Of a DNA stretch of 42,758 nt, positions 17,204-26,014 are shown piece by piece. Within the stretch, counting starts at the first letter, position 1; each line of letters starts with the position of its first letter. A program made the translations under genes and the position numbers. The DNA comes from Ramlibacter sp. Lineage in GTDB: Bacteria > Pseudomonadota > Gammaproteobacteria > Burkholderiales > Burkholderiaceae_C. Location of the stretch: assembly GCF_029866045.1 (NCBI RefSeq), contig NZ_JARXAB010000055.1, positions 1 through 42,758 on the forward strand, given 5' to 3'. The notes under the pieces were generated by a model. That model worked only from the letters and a program-made list of their open reading frames with translations. It was not told the origin of the DNA and did not search any database.

Positions 17204-18394
17204 TCAGATCCGGGTGCAGGCCTCGAACAGGGTGAGCAACTCACCCTGCCAACCACCCAGGTGGTCGACCGCGGTCTGGACCAGCACGGTGCGCGTGGGC
17301 ATGTCCACAATGACACGCTGGGCGTGGAACCCGTTGAAGGAAAGCCGCGAACCGTCCGGCTTGATGTGCCACATGAGCGCCTTGTAACCGGCCCCGCCCA
17401 TGGCCACCCCATGGCGAACCTGGGCGTCCAGGGGGCCCCAGCGGGTGAACTCGTTCACCCATGTCTCGCTCACCACCTGGGTCCCGCCCGCACGGCCGCG
17501 GTTGGCCACCAGCGTCCCCAGTCGCGCCCAATCGCGCAGCGTTGCGGCAAAGCCGACGCAGTTGAACTCGTTGCGCTGCGAGTCCGTCGTCCAGGTGGCC
17601 ATGTCCTGCGCACCCAGGGGCTGCCACAAGACCTCCTCGGCAAACTCCGACAGCGAGCGCCCGGTGACCCGCCTCATCACCATGCCGAGGGTCAGCGGGC
17701 ATAGCTCGTTGTAGTTGAAGCGACGCCCTTGCTCCTGGGCCCGGCGGTTCCAGCCGGCAACCACCGAAGCGATATCCGACCCGCTGTCCAGAAAGGCGCG
17801 GGGGTAGATGGTGCTGTTGTCCCGGTCGTGCGAGATGGCAGCGCCACTGGACATGTTGCTCAGGTTGCGCAGTGTCACCCCGCCGTGCAGCGTGCCTGCC
17901 AGCTCCGGCAGGTACTTTTGCGCTTCGTCGTCGTAAGAGGCGATCAGGCCGCGATCCAGGCAAATTCCCAGCAGCAGCGAGCTCACGCTCTTGGCCATCG
18001 ACCAGCTCGTCATGCGCATCGATGCGGTGCGGGCAAACCGGTAGCGCTCCAGCAAGATCTCGCCATCACGGCACACCAGCAAGCCGGTGACCGGCCACTT
18101 GTCGAGGTAGTCGTCGGGTGTCCGGAGGCCAAAGGCGGAGGGATAGCGCAGGTCGCTGACCGGAGAATCGCGCAGCGCCAGTGGCACAGGCGAAGGCGCC
18201 ATGGCGCGCCAGGGCAGCACCTTTTCAAAGCCGCCGGAGTAGTTGCCAACCCGGTACAGCGGGTCGCGGTTGAGGCCGCCGTCCAGGCCGATCGGGTAGG
18301 TTCCCCGCGTACTCCATCGGTCGAATGCGGTGGCCGGCAGATGGGCCGCGCCTGCCCAGGCCACGCCGGCTCGCAAAAACTGCCGCTTGTCCAT
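17204..18394 (-). CDS. Exported serine hydrolase (class C beta-lactamase/esterase family)
   Basis: 396 residues from ATG 18394. The N-terminus KRQFLRAGVAWAGAAHLPATA looks like an export signal. The domain is beta-lactamase family (penicillin-binding-protein-like): nucleophile motif S132-M-A-K135, Tyr228 in FNYNE at the YxN position, and conserved WSMAKSVSSLL and MSSGA. Relatives include 6-aminohexanoate-dimer hydrolase, esterases and D-peptidases, and the substrate cannot be told. It is divergent from the Bug receptor at 18611 across 216 bp, which hints at shared control. Whether it supplies the ligand of a neighbouring receptor is speculation. Confidence 0.9.
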   Translation of the reverse strand: MDKRQFLRAGVAWAGAAHLPATAFDRWSTRGTYPIGLDGGLNRDPLYRVGNYSGGFEKVLPWRAMAPSPVPLALRDSPVSDLRYPSAFGLRTPDDYLDKWPVTGLLVCRDGEILLERYRFARTASMRMTSWSMAKSVSSLLLGICLDRGLIASYDDEAQKYLPELAGTLHGGVTLRNLSNMSSGAAISHDRDNSTIYPRAFLDSGSDIASVVAGWNRRAQEQGRRFNYNELCPLTLGMVMRRVTGRSLSEFAEEVLWQPLGAQDMATWTTDSQRNEFNCVGFAATLRDWARLGTLVANRGRAGGTQVVSETWVNEFTRWGPLDAQVRHGVAMGGAGYKALMWHIKPDGSRLSFNGFHAQRVIVDMPTRTVLVQTAVDHLGGWQGELLTLFEACTRI

Positions 18395-18610
18395 CGTGTC
18401 TCCATGTTTGCGAAGCGCCACGGACCTCCTCTGTCCGTGCACTTTGTGGGCCCGCTATTCACCTCGCTCAGTTCTCTCGCCAAGTCCCTTCGGCCATTCC
18501 CGGGGGGGCTGCAGGACTCCATCGATGTTCATTCTGGCAGTATTGGGCGACGGTGCAACAATCGCAGCATCTCGCCGCCCCAGCATCCCTTTTTTGCAGG
18601 AGAACCCACC

Positions 18611-19582
18611 ATGAAACGTCGTCAAGTCCTCGCGCTCACCGCCGCCTCCTTGGCCGGCGCGCTGCCGCTGGCTGCCCGGGCTCAGGCCTTCCCGAGCAAG
18701 GCCCTCAAGATCGTCGTGCCCTTCGCCGCCGGCGGCGTCGCAGACATCACCGCTCGCACCGTCGCTCAGCGCATGACGGAGACCCTGGGCCAACCGGTAG
18801 TGATCGAGAACCGGCCCGGCGCCGGCGGAATCGTCGCCGCCGACCTGGTGGCCAAGTCCGACCCCGATGGCCACACGCTGCTGCTGATGTCCAACGCCAA
18901 CGCGGTCAGTGCCGGCCTGTTCAAGCAATTGCCTTTCGACCCGGCCCGCGACTTCAGCGTGGTTTCGCTGCTGGGTACCTTTGACCTGGTGCTGGTCACC
19001 AGTGGTGAGTCTCGCTTCAGCGGCCTTCCCGAAATGCTGGCCTGGGCCCGCGCCAACCCGGGCAAGCTCAATATCGGCAGTATCAACATTGGCAGCACCC
19101 AGCACCTGGCGGCTGAATTGTTCAAGAGTGCAGCGGGCCTCGACGCCCAAGTGGTGCCGTTCAACGGGACGCCCGCGGTGGTCACCGCCCTGCGCGGGGG
19201 GCAGATCGACGTTGCCGCCGAGGTGCTCAGCCCTGTGCTGCCGCAGATCAGGGGCGGTGTGCTCAAGGCCGTGGCCATTACCGGCACCCGGCGCAGTGCG
19301 GCCTTGCCGCAGGTGCCCACCGCGCGCGAGGCCGGCGTCGCCAACCTGCTGGCTTCGTCTTGGAATGCGCTGGGCGTGCCGGCCCGCACCCCGCGCGAGG
19401 TGTTGGAGCGCCTTAATCGCGAGGTCGTGGCAGCCCTCAATCACGCCCCGACCCGGCAGAAGCTGATCGAGATGAACATCGAGCCCAGCCCGGGCACCCC
19501 TGCGCAGGGCCAGGACTGGCTGGCGAGCGAGACCCGGCATTGGGGCGAGGTGATCCAGCGGGCGGGTATTCAGAAGCAGTGA
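18611..19582 (+). CDS. Bug/TctC-family receptor 2
   Basis: 323 residues from ATG 18611, with AGGAGA upstream. The leader starts KRRQVLALTAA, a twin-arginine-like signal, and ends near AARAQA. The mature protein shows FPSKALKIVVPFAAGGVADI, PDGHTLL, VVPFNGTPAVVTALRGGQID and a C-terminal GEVIQRAG. It is a periplasmic binding protein for an unknown organic acid. It lies between the divergent serine hydrolase and the convergent ABC ATPase, with a strong GC hairpin after the stop. A much longer frame upstream (from 17729) lies over the hydrolase and is spurious. Confidence 0.93.
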   Translation: MKRRQVLALTAASLAGALPLAARAQAFPSKALKIVVPFAAGGVADITARTVAQRMTETLGQPVVIENRPGAGGIVAADLVAKSDPDGHTLLLMSNANAVSAGLFKQLPFDPARDFSVVSLLGTFDLVLVTSGESRFSGLPEMLAWARANPGKLNIGSINIGSTQHLAAELFKSAAGLDAQVVPFNGTPAVVTALRGGQIDVAAEVLSPVLPQIRGGVLKAVAITGTRRSAALPQVPTAREAGVANLLASSWNALGVPARTPREVLERLNREVVAALNHAPTRQKLIEMNIEPSPGTPAQGQDWLASETRHWGEVIQRAGIQKQ

Positions 19583-19585
19583 GCG

Positions 19586-19616
19586 AGCGGGGGCGCAGGC
19601 CGCCCCTGCGCCCGCT
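19586..19616. terminator. GC hairpin between convergent genes
   Basis: agcggg...cgcagg pairs with cctgcgcccgct, apart from a two-base bulge, around a short ccgcc loop. It sits between the Bug receptor (+, stop 19582) and the ABC ATPase (-, stop 19634) and has no T-run. Confidence 0.55.
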
Positions 19617-19633
19617 TGAATCTGGCGAGGCAG

Positions 19634-20362
19634 TCAGTGCTTGAGGATCTTCGATAGAAACTGCTGTGAGCGTTGCGAACGAGTGGTGGAAAAGAAGTCG
19701 TCCTTGGTGCAGTCTTCAACGATCTGGCCTTCGTCCATGAAGATCACCCGGTCGGCAACCTGCCGGGCAAAACCCATTTCGTGGGTGACGCACACCATGG
19801 TCATCCCTTCGCGCGCCAGGGTGACCATGACTTCGAGCACCTCCTGAATCATCTCGGGGTCGAGCGCAGAGGTCGGCTCGTCGAACAACATGGCGATCGG
19901 GTCCATCGCCAGGGCCCGGGCAATCGCGACGCGCTGCTGCTGCCCGCCTGAGAGTTGGGCGGGGTACTTGTGCGTATGGGCCTGGAGGCCGACCCTGTCC
20001 AATAGCTTCTCGCCTTTCGCCACAGCCTCCTCCTCCGAGCGCTTGAGCACCTTGCGCTGGGCCAGGGTGAGGTTCTGAAGAATCGTCAGATGGGGAAATA
20101 GCTCGAAGTTCTGGAACACCATGCCCACTTGTGCGCGCAGCAGTGACATGTCTGTGTCCTTGGCACCCAGCGTCTTGCCATTGATGCTGATCGAGCCGCT
20201 GTTTATCTTTTCAAGGCCATTGATGCACTTGATGAGAGTTGACTTACCCGATCCCGAGGGGCCGCACACCACCACCACCTCGCCTCTGGTGATGCTGGCC
20301 GACACGTTCTTCAGTGCCTGGAAGCTGCCGAAATTTTTGTTGACGTTGACGATTTCAATCAT
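19634..20362 (-). CDS. Polar amino-acid ABC transporter ATP-binding protein
   Basis: 242 residues, GlnQ/HisP/ArtP-like. Walker A is GPSGSGKST (34-42), followed by the Q-loop [13 protein letters not shown], signature LSGGQQQR, Walker [15 protein letters not shown] and the switch His in [10 protein letters not shown]. It hydrolyses ATP for uptake of an amino-acid-like solute. It sits 17 bp behind the 978-residue oxidoreductase and is therefore co-transcribed with it. Its binding protein (24395) and permease (25310) are on the opposite strand, across the divergent promoter. It has no other transporter partner in the window. Confidence 0.95.
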   Translation of the reverse strand: MIEIVNVNKNFGSFQALKNVSASITRGEVVVVCGPSGSGKSTLIKCINGLEKINSGSISINGKTLGAKDTDMSLLRAQVGMVFQNFELFPHLTILQNLTLAQRKVLKRSEEEAVAKGEKLLDRVGLQAHTHKYPAQLSGGQQQRVAIARALAMDPIAMLFDEPTSALDPEMIQEVLEVMVTLAREGMTMVCVTHEMGFARQVADRVIFMDEGQIVEDCTKDDFFSTTRSQRSQQFLSKILKH

Positions 20363-20379
20363 GCACGGATCCTCGAGTG

Positions 20380-23316
20380 TCAGAAGCGAGCCAGCGAGTA
20401 GGGGTGTGGGTCAAATGACGCCGAGCGCCTGAGGAGGAGGTCGACCGTCATACGGGCGACCACGGGCGACAGCGTGTAGCCGTTCGATGTGACGGCGTTG
20501 TAGAAGCCCGGCACACCCGGCGCCTCACCCAGGATGGGCGCACCGTCAATGTTGATGTTCATGGCGGCCCAAGTTCTCAGCACGCGCAGCCCCTGGACCT
20601 GTGGCACCACGCGCTGAGCTACCCAGAGGTTGCCCTCCACGCTTTGGCGCAGGGTGGTGTTGAACCGCCGCCGGTCATCGTAAGAGGCTGTCCAGCCACC
20701 GCCCACGATCAGTCCGCCCGTGGCGGCTTGCTTGAGGCTCAGGTGACGATCGGCGTGCGCCACCAATTGCTTGACCATGGCGGGCGCTGTTTCGGTGACG
20801 ATCATCTGCAAGGGCGCGCTGTGGACCGGCAGGTCCAGGCCGACCATCGCCCCGACTTCGCGGCTCCAGGGGCCAGCGGCGTTGATGACCGTGCCTGCCT
20901 CGATCACGCACCGCGAGGTCTTCACGCGCCAGCGCGTGCCGGCCCTCTCCAAGTGCTCGACGCTGGCACCGCGAATGAATCGAGCTCCCGCAGCCTGCGC
21001 CGCTTTCAAGACGCCGTACGTCGCTTTGAGCGGGTTGATCTTTCCTTCTTGCGGTGCGTACTCCGCGCCGAGCATTTGATGGGAAATCGCAGGCGCCAGT
21101 GATCTGAGTGTTGCGGCGTCGATGATCTCGTTTTCAATGCCGAATTGGCGCTCCAGGGCGGCCTTGGCTTGGAGGAACTTCATGCCTTCCGGGGTGTCGG
21201 CCACCATGAGCCCGCCAGTGGTCGAGATCTCAAAGTCGCCGCCGGTTTGCGCCTCCAGCTCTCTCCACAACTGGACCGAGGCCGGGCCGAGGGGCAGGGT
21301 CTGCGCGGCGGGTCCGCCGCCCGCTTCAGCCTTGGCGCCGAAATCGAACGAGAGCAACTGCACATGCAGGCTGCCGGCGTTGGCGCCCGAGGCCTGCATA
21401 TTGGCTTCGTCCCGCTCGACCACCAGCACGTCGCGGCCCTCGCGGGCCAGGTAATGGGCCAGGCAGGCCCCCATGACGCCTGCGCCGATCACCAATACCT
21501 CGGCCTGTTGCAGTGGCAGTGGCTGCGTCTCGGTCGGGCGCGCGATATTCGGTGTGATCGAGCGCTTGTGACCGCCCCATTCCGGCTTTTCAAACGCCAT
21601 GCATCCGGCGGGCACTGGCTTGGCAGGCAGGCGGGGCGCGAACAATTGCTCGGGCTCCCGGGGCTTGCCCTTGATCTCGTGCAGCAGCTTGTCGACGGTG
21701 CACGCGCAGTAGCGTCCCTGGCAGCGGCCCATGCCCAGACGGGTCATGCGCTTGAGCGGGCCCAGGCTGTCAAAGCCCTCCGCGATGGCCTCTCTGAGCT
21801 GGCCCAGGCTCACTTCCTCGCACCGGCAGGCCACGGTTGAATCGGGTAGGCCTTGCAGACGGACGGGGGGCGCCTGAAAAAGTGTCCAGAGGGCCTCCTG
21901 GAATTTCAGTGCCCGATCCAGTGCCGCGTCCGCATGGCGCATCACCGCCGGATCGACGCTTTTCCCCAGCGCGCTGGCGGCGGCCATGCCGGCCAATGTG
22001 CCTCGCGCCAGGGCCACCCGCGCACCACCCAGGGAACTGCCGTCGCCGATGGCAAAGACGTCTGGCAGGCTTGTTTGACCCGCCCGCGTGGTCTCGGTCT
22101 CGAGGTAGCCAATGTGGCGGTCGACAAGCCGGTGGGCGCACCCGAGGGCGCGGGCCAGCTCGGTGGAGGGAATGAAGCCGTAGCCCAGGCACAGGGTGTC
22201 CGCCTCGGTCGTGGTGGCACGTGTCAGGTCAGGCGCGCCAGCGCCGTTCAGCGGCGCGTAGACCACGCCTTGCAGGCGGCCGTCGCCCTGGGCCTGCACC
22301 ACGCCGTGGCCCCAGCGCACAGAAACGCCGTGCCGGCGCAGTTCGGCGACGTAGCCCAGGCCCTGCGCCATCAAATCAGGCGCGAAGCGCCAGGCCTTGA
22401 GCAGCGTGCGCCACATCGCGGGGGTGGGGGCAGGCGCTGACTCCAGCACCGCAGCGACCTGCACCCCCGCGCGGACCATTTCCACCGCAAGTTGCAGGTT
22501 CAACGGGCCATTGCCGGCGATCACCACTTTCTGGCCGGGCGAGACTTTGTAGGCCCGCACCAGCGTCTGGGCAGCGCCGGTGGTCATGACCCCGGGCAGC
22601 GTCCAGTTGGCGAACGGAACCGGCCGCTCGTAGGCGCCGGTAGCCAAAATCAACTGGCCAGGGCGAAACACGGTTTCTGCGCCGTCCACCATGGCGATCA
22701 CTTCCTGGGGCGTGTCCGCGCCCCAGACCGTCACCTCCTGGAGGATGCGCACGCCCGCATTCAGTGCAGCTTGGGTCAGTGCCAAGCCCTCGGCGAACTG
22801 CTTGTCGGCAGGCCGGGTGGCCGTGTGCGAGGGTGCCAGTGGTTTGAAATATTGCCCGCCGCTCTGTGGCCGCTCGTCGAGGACCACGACGCTGGCGCCC
22901 GCACGGGCTGCGCTGACCGCGGCGGCGAGGCCCGCTGGGCCAGCGCCTACCACCAGCACGTCCACCGCCTCCGCTCGCGGCTCGGCGCTGGTGGGTGCTG
23001 TGCACAGGGGGGCAAGTGGATCCTGCGCCGTTCCCGCGGGCATTTGAGACCGCACGGTTTGGCCCTCCCTCACCTTCTCCAGGCAGGCGCGAACGCCCGC
23101 CTGGCCGTCGACGGTCACCACGCAATCGAAACAAGCGCCCATTCCGCAATAGAGCCCGCGCGGTTCTTGCTTGCGGGTGTTGCGGAAGGTCTGGATTCCG
23201 TGCGCCTGGAGTGTGGCGGCGATCGTTTCCCCCGCAAGTGCGGACAAACGCCTGCCGTCAAAGGTGATTTCAACCGTGACGTCGGCGGGTCTGGCGCTGG
23301 CGTGTTGGATTCGCAT
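20380..23316 (-). CDS. Single-chain ferredoxin / NAD(P)-FAD / BFD / DAO oxidoreductase (fused HcnABC/OoxAB-like amino-acid or opine dehydrogenase)
   Basis: 978 residues in one uninterrupted frame. Domains in order are: a [2Fe-2S] ferredoxin-like domain (about 14-95; Cys57, 62, 65, 78); a pyridine-nucleotide-disulfide oxidoreductase-like FAD domain (about 117-450; GAGPAG 124-129, GNGPLNLQ near 268, [14 protein letters not shown] near 422); a BFD-type [2Fe-2S] domain (about 495-545; Cys497, 499, 532, 537); and a DAO domain (about 604-970; GAGVMG 611-616). Known relatives split this into three subunits: hydrogen cyanide synthase HcnABC, opine oxidases and D-hydroxyproline dehydrogenase. The expected reaction is FAD-linked oxidation of the C-N bond of an amino acid or opine, at the membrane or cytosol. 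It is first in a unit with the ABC ATPase, divergent from the DapA-like gene. Confidence 0.93.
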   Translation of the reverse strand: MRIQHASARPADVTVEITFDGRRLSALAGETIAATLQAHGIQTFRNTRKQEPRGLYCGMGACFDCVVTVDGQAGVRACLEKVREGQTVRSQMPAGTAQDPLAPLCTAPTSAEPRAEAVDVLVVGAGPAGLAAAVSAARAGASVVVLDERPQSGGQYFKPLAPSHTATRPADKQFAEGLALTQAALNAGVRILQEVTVWGADTPQEVIAMVDGAETVFRPGQLILATGAYERPVPFANWTLPGVMTTGAAQTLVRAYKVSPGQKVVIAGNGPLNLQLAVEMVRAGVQVAAVLESAPAPTPAMWRTLLKAWRFAPDLMAQGLGYVAELRRHGVSVRWGHGVVQAQGDGRLQGVVYAPLNGAGAPDLTRATTTEADTLCLGYGFIPSTELARALGCAHRLVDRHIGYLETETTRAGQTSLPDVFAIGDGSSLGGARVALARGTLAGMAAASALGKSVDPAVMRHADAALDRALKFQEALWTLFQAPPVRLQGLPDSTVACRCEEVSLGQLREAIAEGFDSLGPLKRMTRLGMGRCQGRYCACTVDKLLHEIKGKPREPEQLFAPRLPAKPVPAGCMAFEKPEWGGHKRSITPNIARPTETQPLPLQQAEVLVIGAGVMGACLAHYLAREGRDVLVVERDEANMQASGANAGSLHVQLLSFDFGAKAEAGGGPAAQTLPLGPASVQLWRELEAQTGGDFEISTTGGLMVADTPEGMKFLQAKAALERQFGIENEIIDAATLRSLAPAISHQMLGAEYAPQEGKINPLKATYGVLKAAQAAGARFIRGASVEHLERAGTRWRVKTSRCVIEAGTVINAAGPWSREVGAMVGLDLPVHSAPLQMIVTETAPAMVKQLVAHADRHLSLKQAATGGLIVGGGWTASYDDRRRFNTTLRQSVEGNLWVAQRVVPQVQGLRVLRTWAAMNINIDGAPILGEAPGVPGFYNAVTSNGYTLSPVVARMTVDLLLRRSASFDPHPYSLARF

Positions 23317-23359
23317 GGGGAGGGGCGACGCGAGGTCCTGAGGCTAATGAATACGACCG

Positions 23360-23388
23360 TTGCACGATGAGTATACTGCCGGTATATT
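23360..23388 (+). promoter_or_regulatory. Candidate promoter of the rightward catabolic operon
   Basis: TTGCAC (23360-23365) and TATATT (23383-23388) are 17 bp apart; the -10 matches 5 of 6 bases and the -35 only 3 of 6. It overlaps a palindrome (23372-23386), so repression there would block polymerase. The leftward promoter probably shares this spacer. Confidence 0.45.
23372..23386. promoter_or_regulatory. Palindrome TATAC-N5-GTATA in the divergent promoter, candidate operator
   Basis: Perfect 5-bp arms (23372-23376, 23382-23386) around tgccg lie in the 123-bp spacer between the oxidoreductase and the DapA-like gene. The operon contains its own GntR/FCD regulator (26015-26752), the obvious candidate to bind here (inference). 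Confidence 0.5.
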
Positions 23389-23439
23389 AACCTTGCGCAA
23401 AGCCAAAACGTTTTCAAAGAACCCCCTGCGAGTCCCCTC

Positions 23440-24360
23440 ATGAGTCCGACAAAAAACACAGGCAAGAACTGGCGCGGCACCTTCACCGTACTGGTGACCC
23501 CATTCACCGCAGACGGCAAGTCGGTTGACGTCCCCGCGCTGCGGCGCCTCGTCGATTGGCAAATTGAGCAAGGCATCCACGGACTGATCCCCCTGGGCAG
23601 CACGGGCGAGTTCCTCTCCATGACGATGCAGGAGCAAGAGGAGGTGATTGAGGTCTGTGTTCGCCAGGCGGCGGGCCGGGTGCCTGTGCTGATTGGCACG
23701 GGCGCCGAATGGACTGACGAGGCCGTGATGAAAGCCCGCTTGGCCGAAAGCCTGGGGGCCGACGGCGTGATGATCATCCCGCCGTACTACAGCACGCCCA
23801 CCCCCGACGAACTGTTCGCGCACTTCCGAAAGATCGGCGAGTCCGTGTCCATGCCGATCATGGTCTACAACAACCCGGCGACATCCAATGTCGACCTCAC
23901 GCCGGACATCGTCGCCCGGCTCGCGCAAATCGATAACGTTCGCTACATCAAGGAGTCCACCCTCGAAGTGACCCGTGTGCGGGACATCATCGAGCTGTGC
24001 GGCGACAAGATGACTGTCTTTGCCGGCATCCTAGGGTATGAGTCATTCTGGCTGGGTGCCCAGGGCTGGGTGGCGGTTTGCTCCAACTTCCTGCCCCGCG
24101 ACTCCGCGCGCCTGTTCGAGCTGGTCGCCGACCACAAGGACCAGCCGGCCGCCCTCGCGCTCTACAAACGCATCCTGCCCCTGGTCAAGATGGTCGGCGG
24201 ACACCGCTACGTGGCCGCCAGCAAGGTGGCCCTGGACTACATGGGACTGCCGGTCGGCACGCCCCGCCCGCCGCGCCTGCCATTGCCCGCCGCCGATACA
24301 GTTGAACTGAAAGCGATGCTCGATCGCCTGCAGCTCAAGGACTCGATTCCCGTTCACTGA
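23440..24360 (+). CDS. DapA-family (dihydrodipicolinate synthase/N-acetylneuraminate lyase) aldolase or deaminase
   Basis: 306 residues, a TIM-barrel class I lyase. The Schiff-base Lys171 lies in YIKES, Tyr143 in MVYNNPAT and the carboxylate-binding loop in GSTGE (53-57). All core catalytic residues are present. The family includes DHDPS, KDG aldolases and the hydroxyproline-pathway deaminase LhpC, which processes the imine product of a D-hydroxyproline dehydrogenase related to the neighbouring fused oxidoreductase. A lysine-biosynthesis role is unlikely in this context. It is first in the rightward operon; the binding protein starts 34 bp later. Confidence 0.93.
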   Translation: MSPTKNTGKNWRGTFTVLVTPFTADGKSVDVPALRRLVDWQIEQGIHGLIPLGSTGEFLSMTMQEQEEVIEVCVRQAAGRVPVLIGTGAEWTDEAVMKARLAESLGADGVMIIPPYYSTPTPDELFAHFRKIGESVSMPIMVYNNPATSNVDLTPDIVARLAQIDNVRYIKESTLEVTRVRDIIELCGDKMTVFAGILGYESFWLGAQGWVAVCSNFLPRDSARLFELVADHKDQPAALALYKRILPLVKMVGGHRYVAASKVALDYMGLPVGTPRPPRLPLPAADTVELKAMLDRLQLKDSIPVH

Positions 24361-24394
24361 TGGTCGTTTTTGCATTACTCAAAGGAGCCCCGCG

Positions 24395-25240
24395 ATGAAA
24401 AAGAGCGTTTTCGGATTCAACCTTCGTGCGTGCCTGGTCCTGGCTGGATCCATGGCGCTGACCGGCCTGGCCGCTGCGCAGACCTGCGCGCCCAAGGTGC
24501 CGGCCTCCGAGCTGGTCAAGCCAGGCACCCTGGTCATGTCTACCAACCCAACCCTGCCCCCGATGCAGTTCGTCGACAGTGCGGGTGTCCTCAAAGGCAT
24601 GCGTATCACGTTGGGTGACGAAATCGCCAAACGCCTTTGCCTGAAGCCCGAATACATCAAGATCGAGTTTTCAGCGATGGTTCCCGGCCTGCAGTCCGGG
24701 CGCTGGGATTTGATCAACACCGGCATCTTCTGGACCGAAGAGCGGGCCAAGATCATGCAGATGATTCAGTACGAAGCGCAAGCGGTGAGCATTTCGGTTG
24801 CCAAGGGCAATCCGCTCAAGATCTCCAAGCCTGAAGACCTCGCCGGTCGCACGGTGGGCGTCGAGCTTGGTGGTTTCGAAGAGCGCAAGCTCAAGGAACT
24901 CGATGACATGCTCAAGGCAAAGGGCCTCAAGGGCATCAACATCCGCACCTTCGACAACTTTGCCACCGCCTACCAGGCACTGCGCGCGGGCCAAACCGAG
25001 GCCAGTGTGACCATTGATTCCACCGGAGCGGAATATGCCAAGCGCGGAGAGTTCGACCGCGCCATCAGCGGCCTGTTCCCCACGCCTGTGGCCCTGGCAC
25101 TCAAGAGCACAGTCCTCGCCAATGCCGTCGTGGGCGTGTTCAACGACATGCAAAAAGACGGCACCTACGCCAAGTTGATGTCGGAGTACGGCCTGCTGGC
25201 CAACAAGGATCCGATCAAGGTCAACGGCCCGAGCAAGTAA
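24395..25240 (+). CDS. Amino-acid ABC transporter periplasmic binding protein (family 3)
   Basis: 281 residues with a signal peptide (about 1-28, AAAQTCAPK). The mature domain is SBP_bac_3-like: GTLVMSTNPTLPPMQF, VDSAGVLKGMRITLGDEIAKRL, and the hinge region GRTVGVELGGFEERKL. The expected ligand is an amino acid or a compound with an alpha-amino-acid-like head. Directly followed by a long hairpin and the permease gene. Its ATPase is encoded at 19634-20362 on the other strand. Confidence 0.93.
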   Translation: MKKSVFGFNLRACLVLAGSMALTGLAAAQTCAPKVPASELVKPGTLVMSTNPTLPPMQFVDSAGVLKGMRITLGDEIAKRLCLKPEYIKIEFSAMVPGLQSGRWDLINTGIFWTEERAKIMQMIQYEAQAVSISVAKGNPLKISKPEDLAGRTVGVELGGFEERKLKELDDMLKAKGLKGINIRTFDNFATAYQALRAGQTEASVTIDSTGAEYAKRGEFDRAISGLFPTPVALALKSTVLANAVVGVFNDMQKDGTYAKLMSEYGLLANKDPIKVNGPSK

Positions 25241-25247
25241 AGGCCAG

Positions 25248-25283
25248 CGGGCTACAGGCGGTCGAGCGATCGCCTGCAGCCCG
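25248..25283 (+). promoter_or_regulatory. Intercistronic hairpin between binding protein and permease
   Basis: The arms 25248-25260 and 25271-25283 pair with one mismatch (A25254/C25277), and the inner bases extend the stem to a GAGC loop. Such structures often protect the upstream mRNA and lower permease expression relative to the binding protein (established for similar ABC operons; inference here). Confidence 0.6.
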
Positions 25284-25309
25284 AAGTACAGCATCACCAG
25301 GGAGTCGGA

Positions 25310-26002
25310 ATGAAGGCTTGGGATTGGGGCGGGTTCTTCGAGTACCTGGTGAACCCCTATCTTCTGCAGGGGGCTTTTGTCACCCTGGGGTTGACGGTGG
25401 CTGCCATTGCTGGCGGACTGGTCGTGGGGTGCCTGCTTTCGCTCCTGCGCCTCTCAAGCCACAAATGGATGGTGGCCATCGCCAAAGGCTACATCTGGAT
25501 CTTCCGCGGCACGCCGCTGCTGGTTCAGTTGATCATCATCTACACCGGCTTGCCGCAGCTCGGAATCAAATTTTCGGTTCTGGAGTCGGCCCTGCTGGGC
25601 CTGGTTCTCAATGAAGCGGCCTACCTGGCGGAAATCATCCGCGGAGGCATTCTGGGTGTGTCGGCTGGCCAGAGCAGCGCCGCACGAGCGCTGGGCCTCA
25701 ATTCCGCGCAGACCATGATGTACGTGGTGTTGCCCCAGGCGATCCGGATCATCATTCCGGCGCTCGGCAACAGCATCAACGGTCTGCTCAAAACCACATC
25801 GATCACTTCCGTCATCTCCATGGAGGAACTGCTTCGCAAGACGCAAATCCTGATCCAGGAGAAATTCCTGGTCCTCGAGCTATTTGCCGTCGCGGCCCTC
25901 TACTATTTGCTCCTCACCTCCGTGTGGGACATCATTCAAAGGCGTATTGAGGCGCGCTATGGCCGCGCCTACAAATCAATTTCGGTCAACGAAGGACACT
26001 GA
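25310..26002 (+). CDS. Amino-acid ABC transporter permease (HisMQ family)
   Basis: 230 residues with about five membrane helices. The conserved EAA-like loop is ESALLGLVLNEAAYLAEIIRGGILGV followed by GQSSAARALGLNSAQTM and LPQAIRIIIPALGNS. It forms the translocation channel, probably as a homodimer, as only one permease is present. The start at 25310 follows GGGAG. Part of the rightward operon, 12 bp before the GntR gene. Confidence 0.95.
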   Translation: MKAWDWGGFFEYLVNPYLLQGAFVTLGLTVAAIAGGLVVGCLLSLLRLSSHKWMVAIAKGYIWIFRGTPLLVQLIIIYTGLPQLGIKFSVLESALLGLVLNEAAYLAEIIRGGILGVSAGQSSAARALGLNSAQTMMYVVLPQAIRIIIPALGNSINGLLKTTSITSVISMEELLRKTQILIQEKFLVLELFAVAALYYLLLTSVWDIIQRRIEARYGRAYKSISVNEGH

Positions 26003-26014
26003 AAGGCTAAAGCC

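Noticed and set aside
20380-23316. Reading the fused enzyme as hydrogen cyanide synthase
   Set aside because: HcnABC are separate subunits acting on glycine; the catabolic context (ABC importer, hydantoinase, DapA-like) favours an amino-acid or opine dehydrogenase.
23317-23439. A small ORF in the divergent spacer
   Set aside because: No frame with a start and Shine-Dalgarno of useful length; the region is best explained as promoters and operator.
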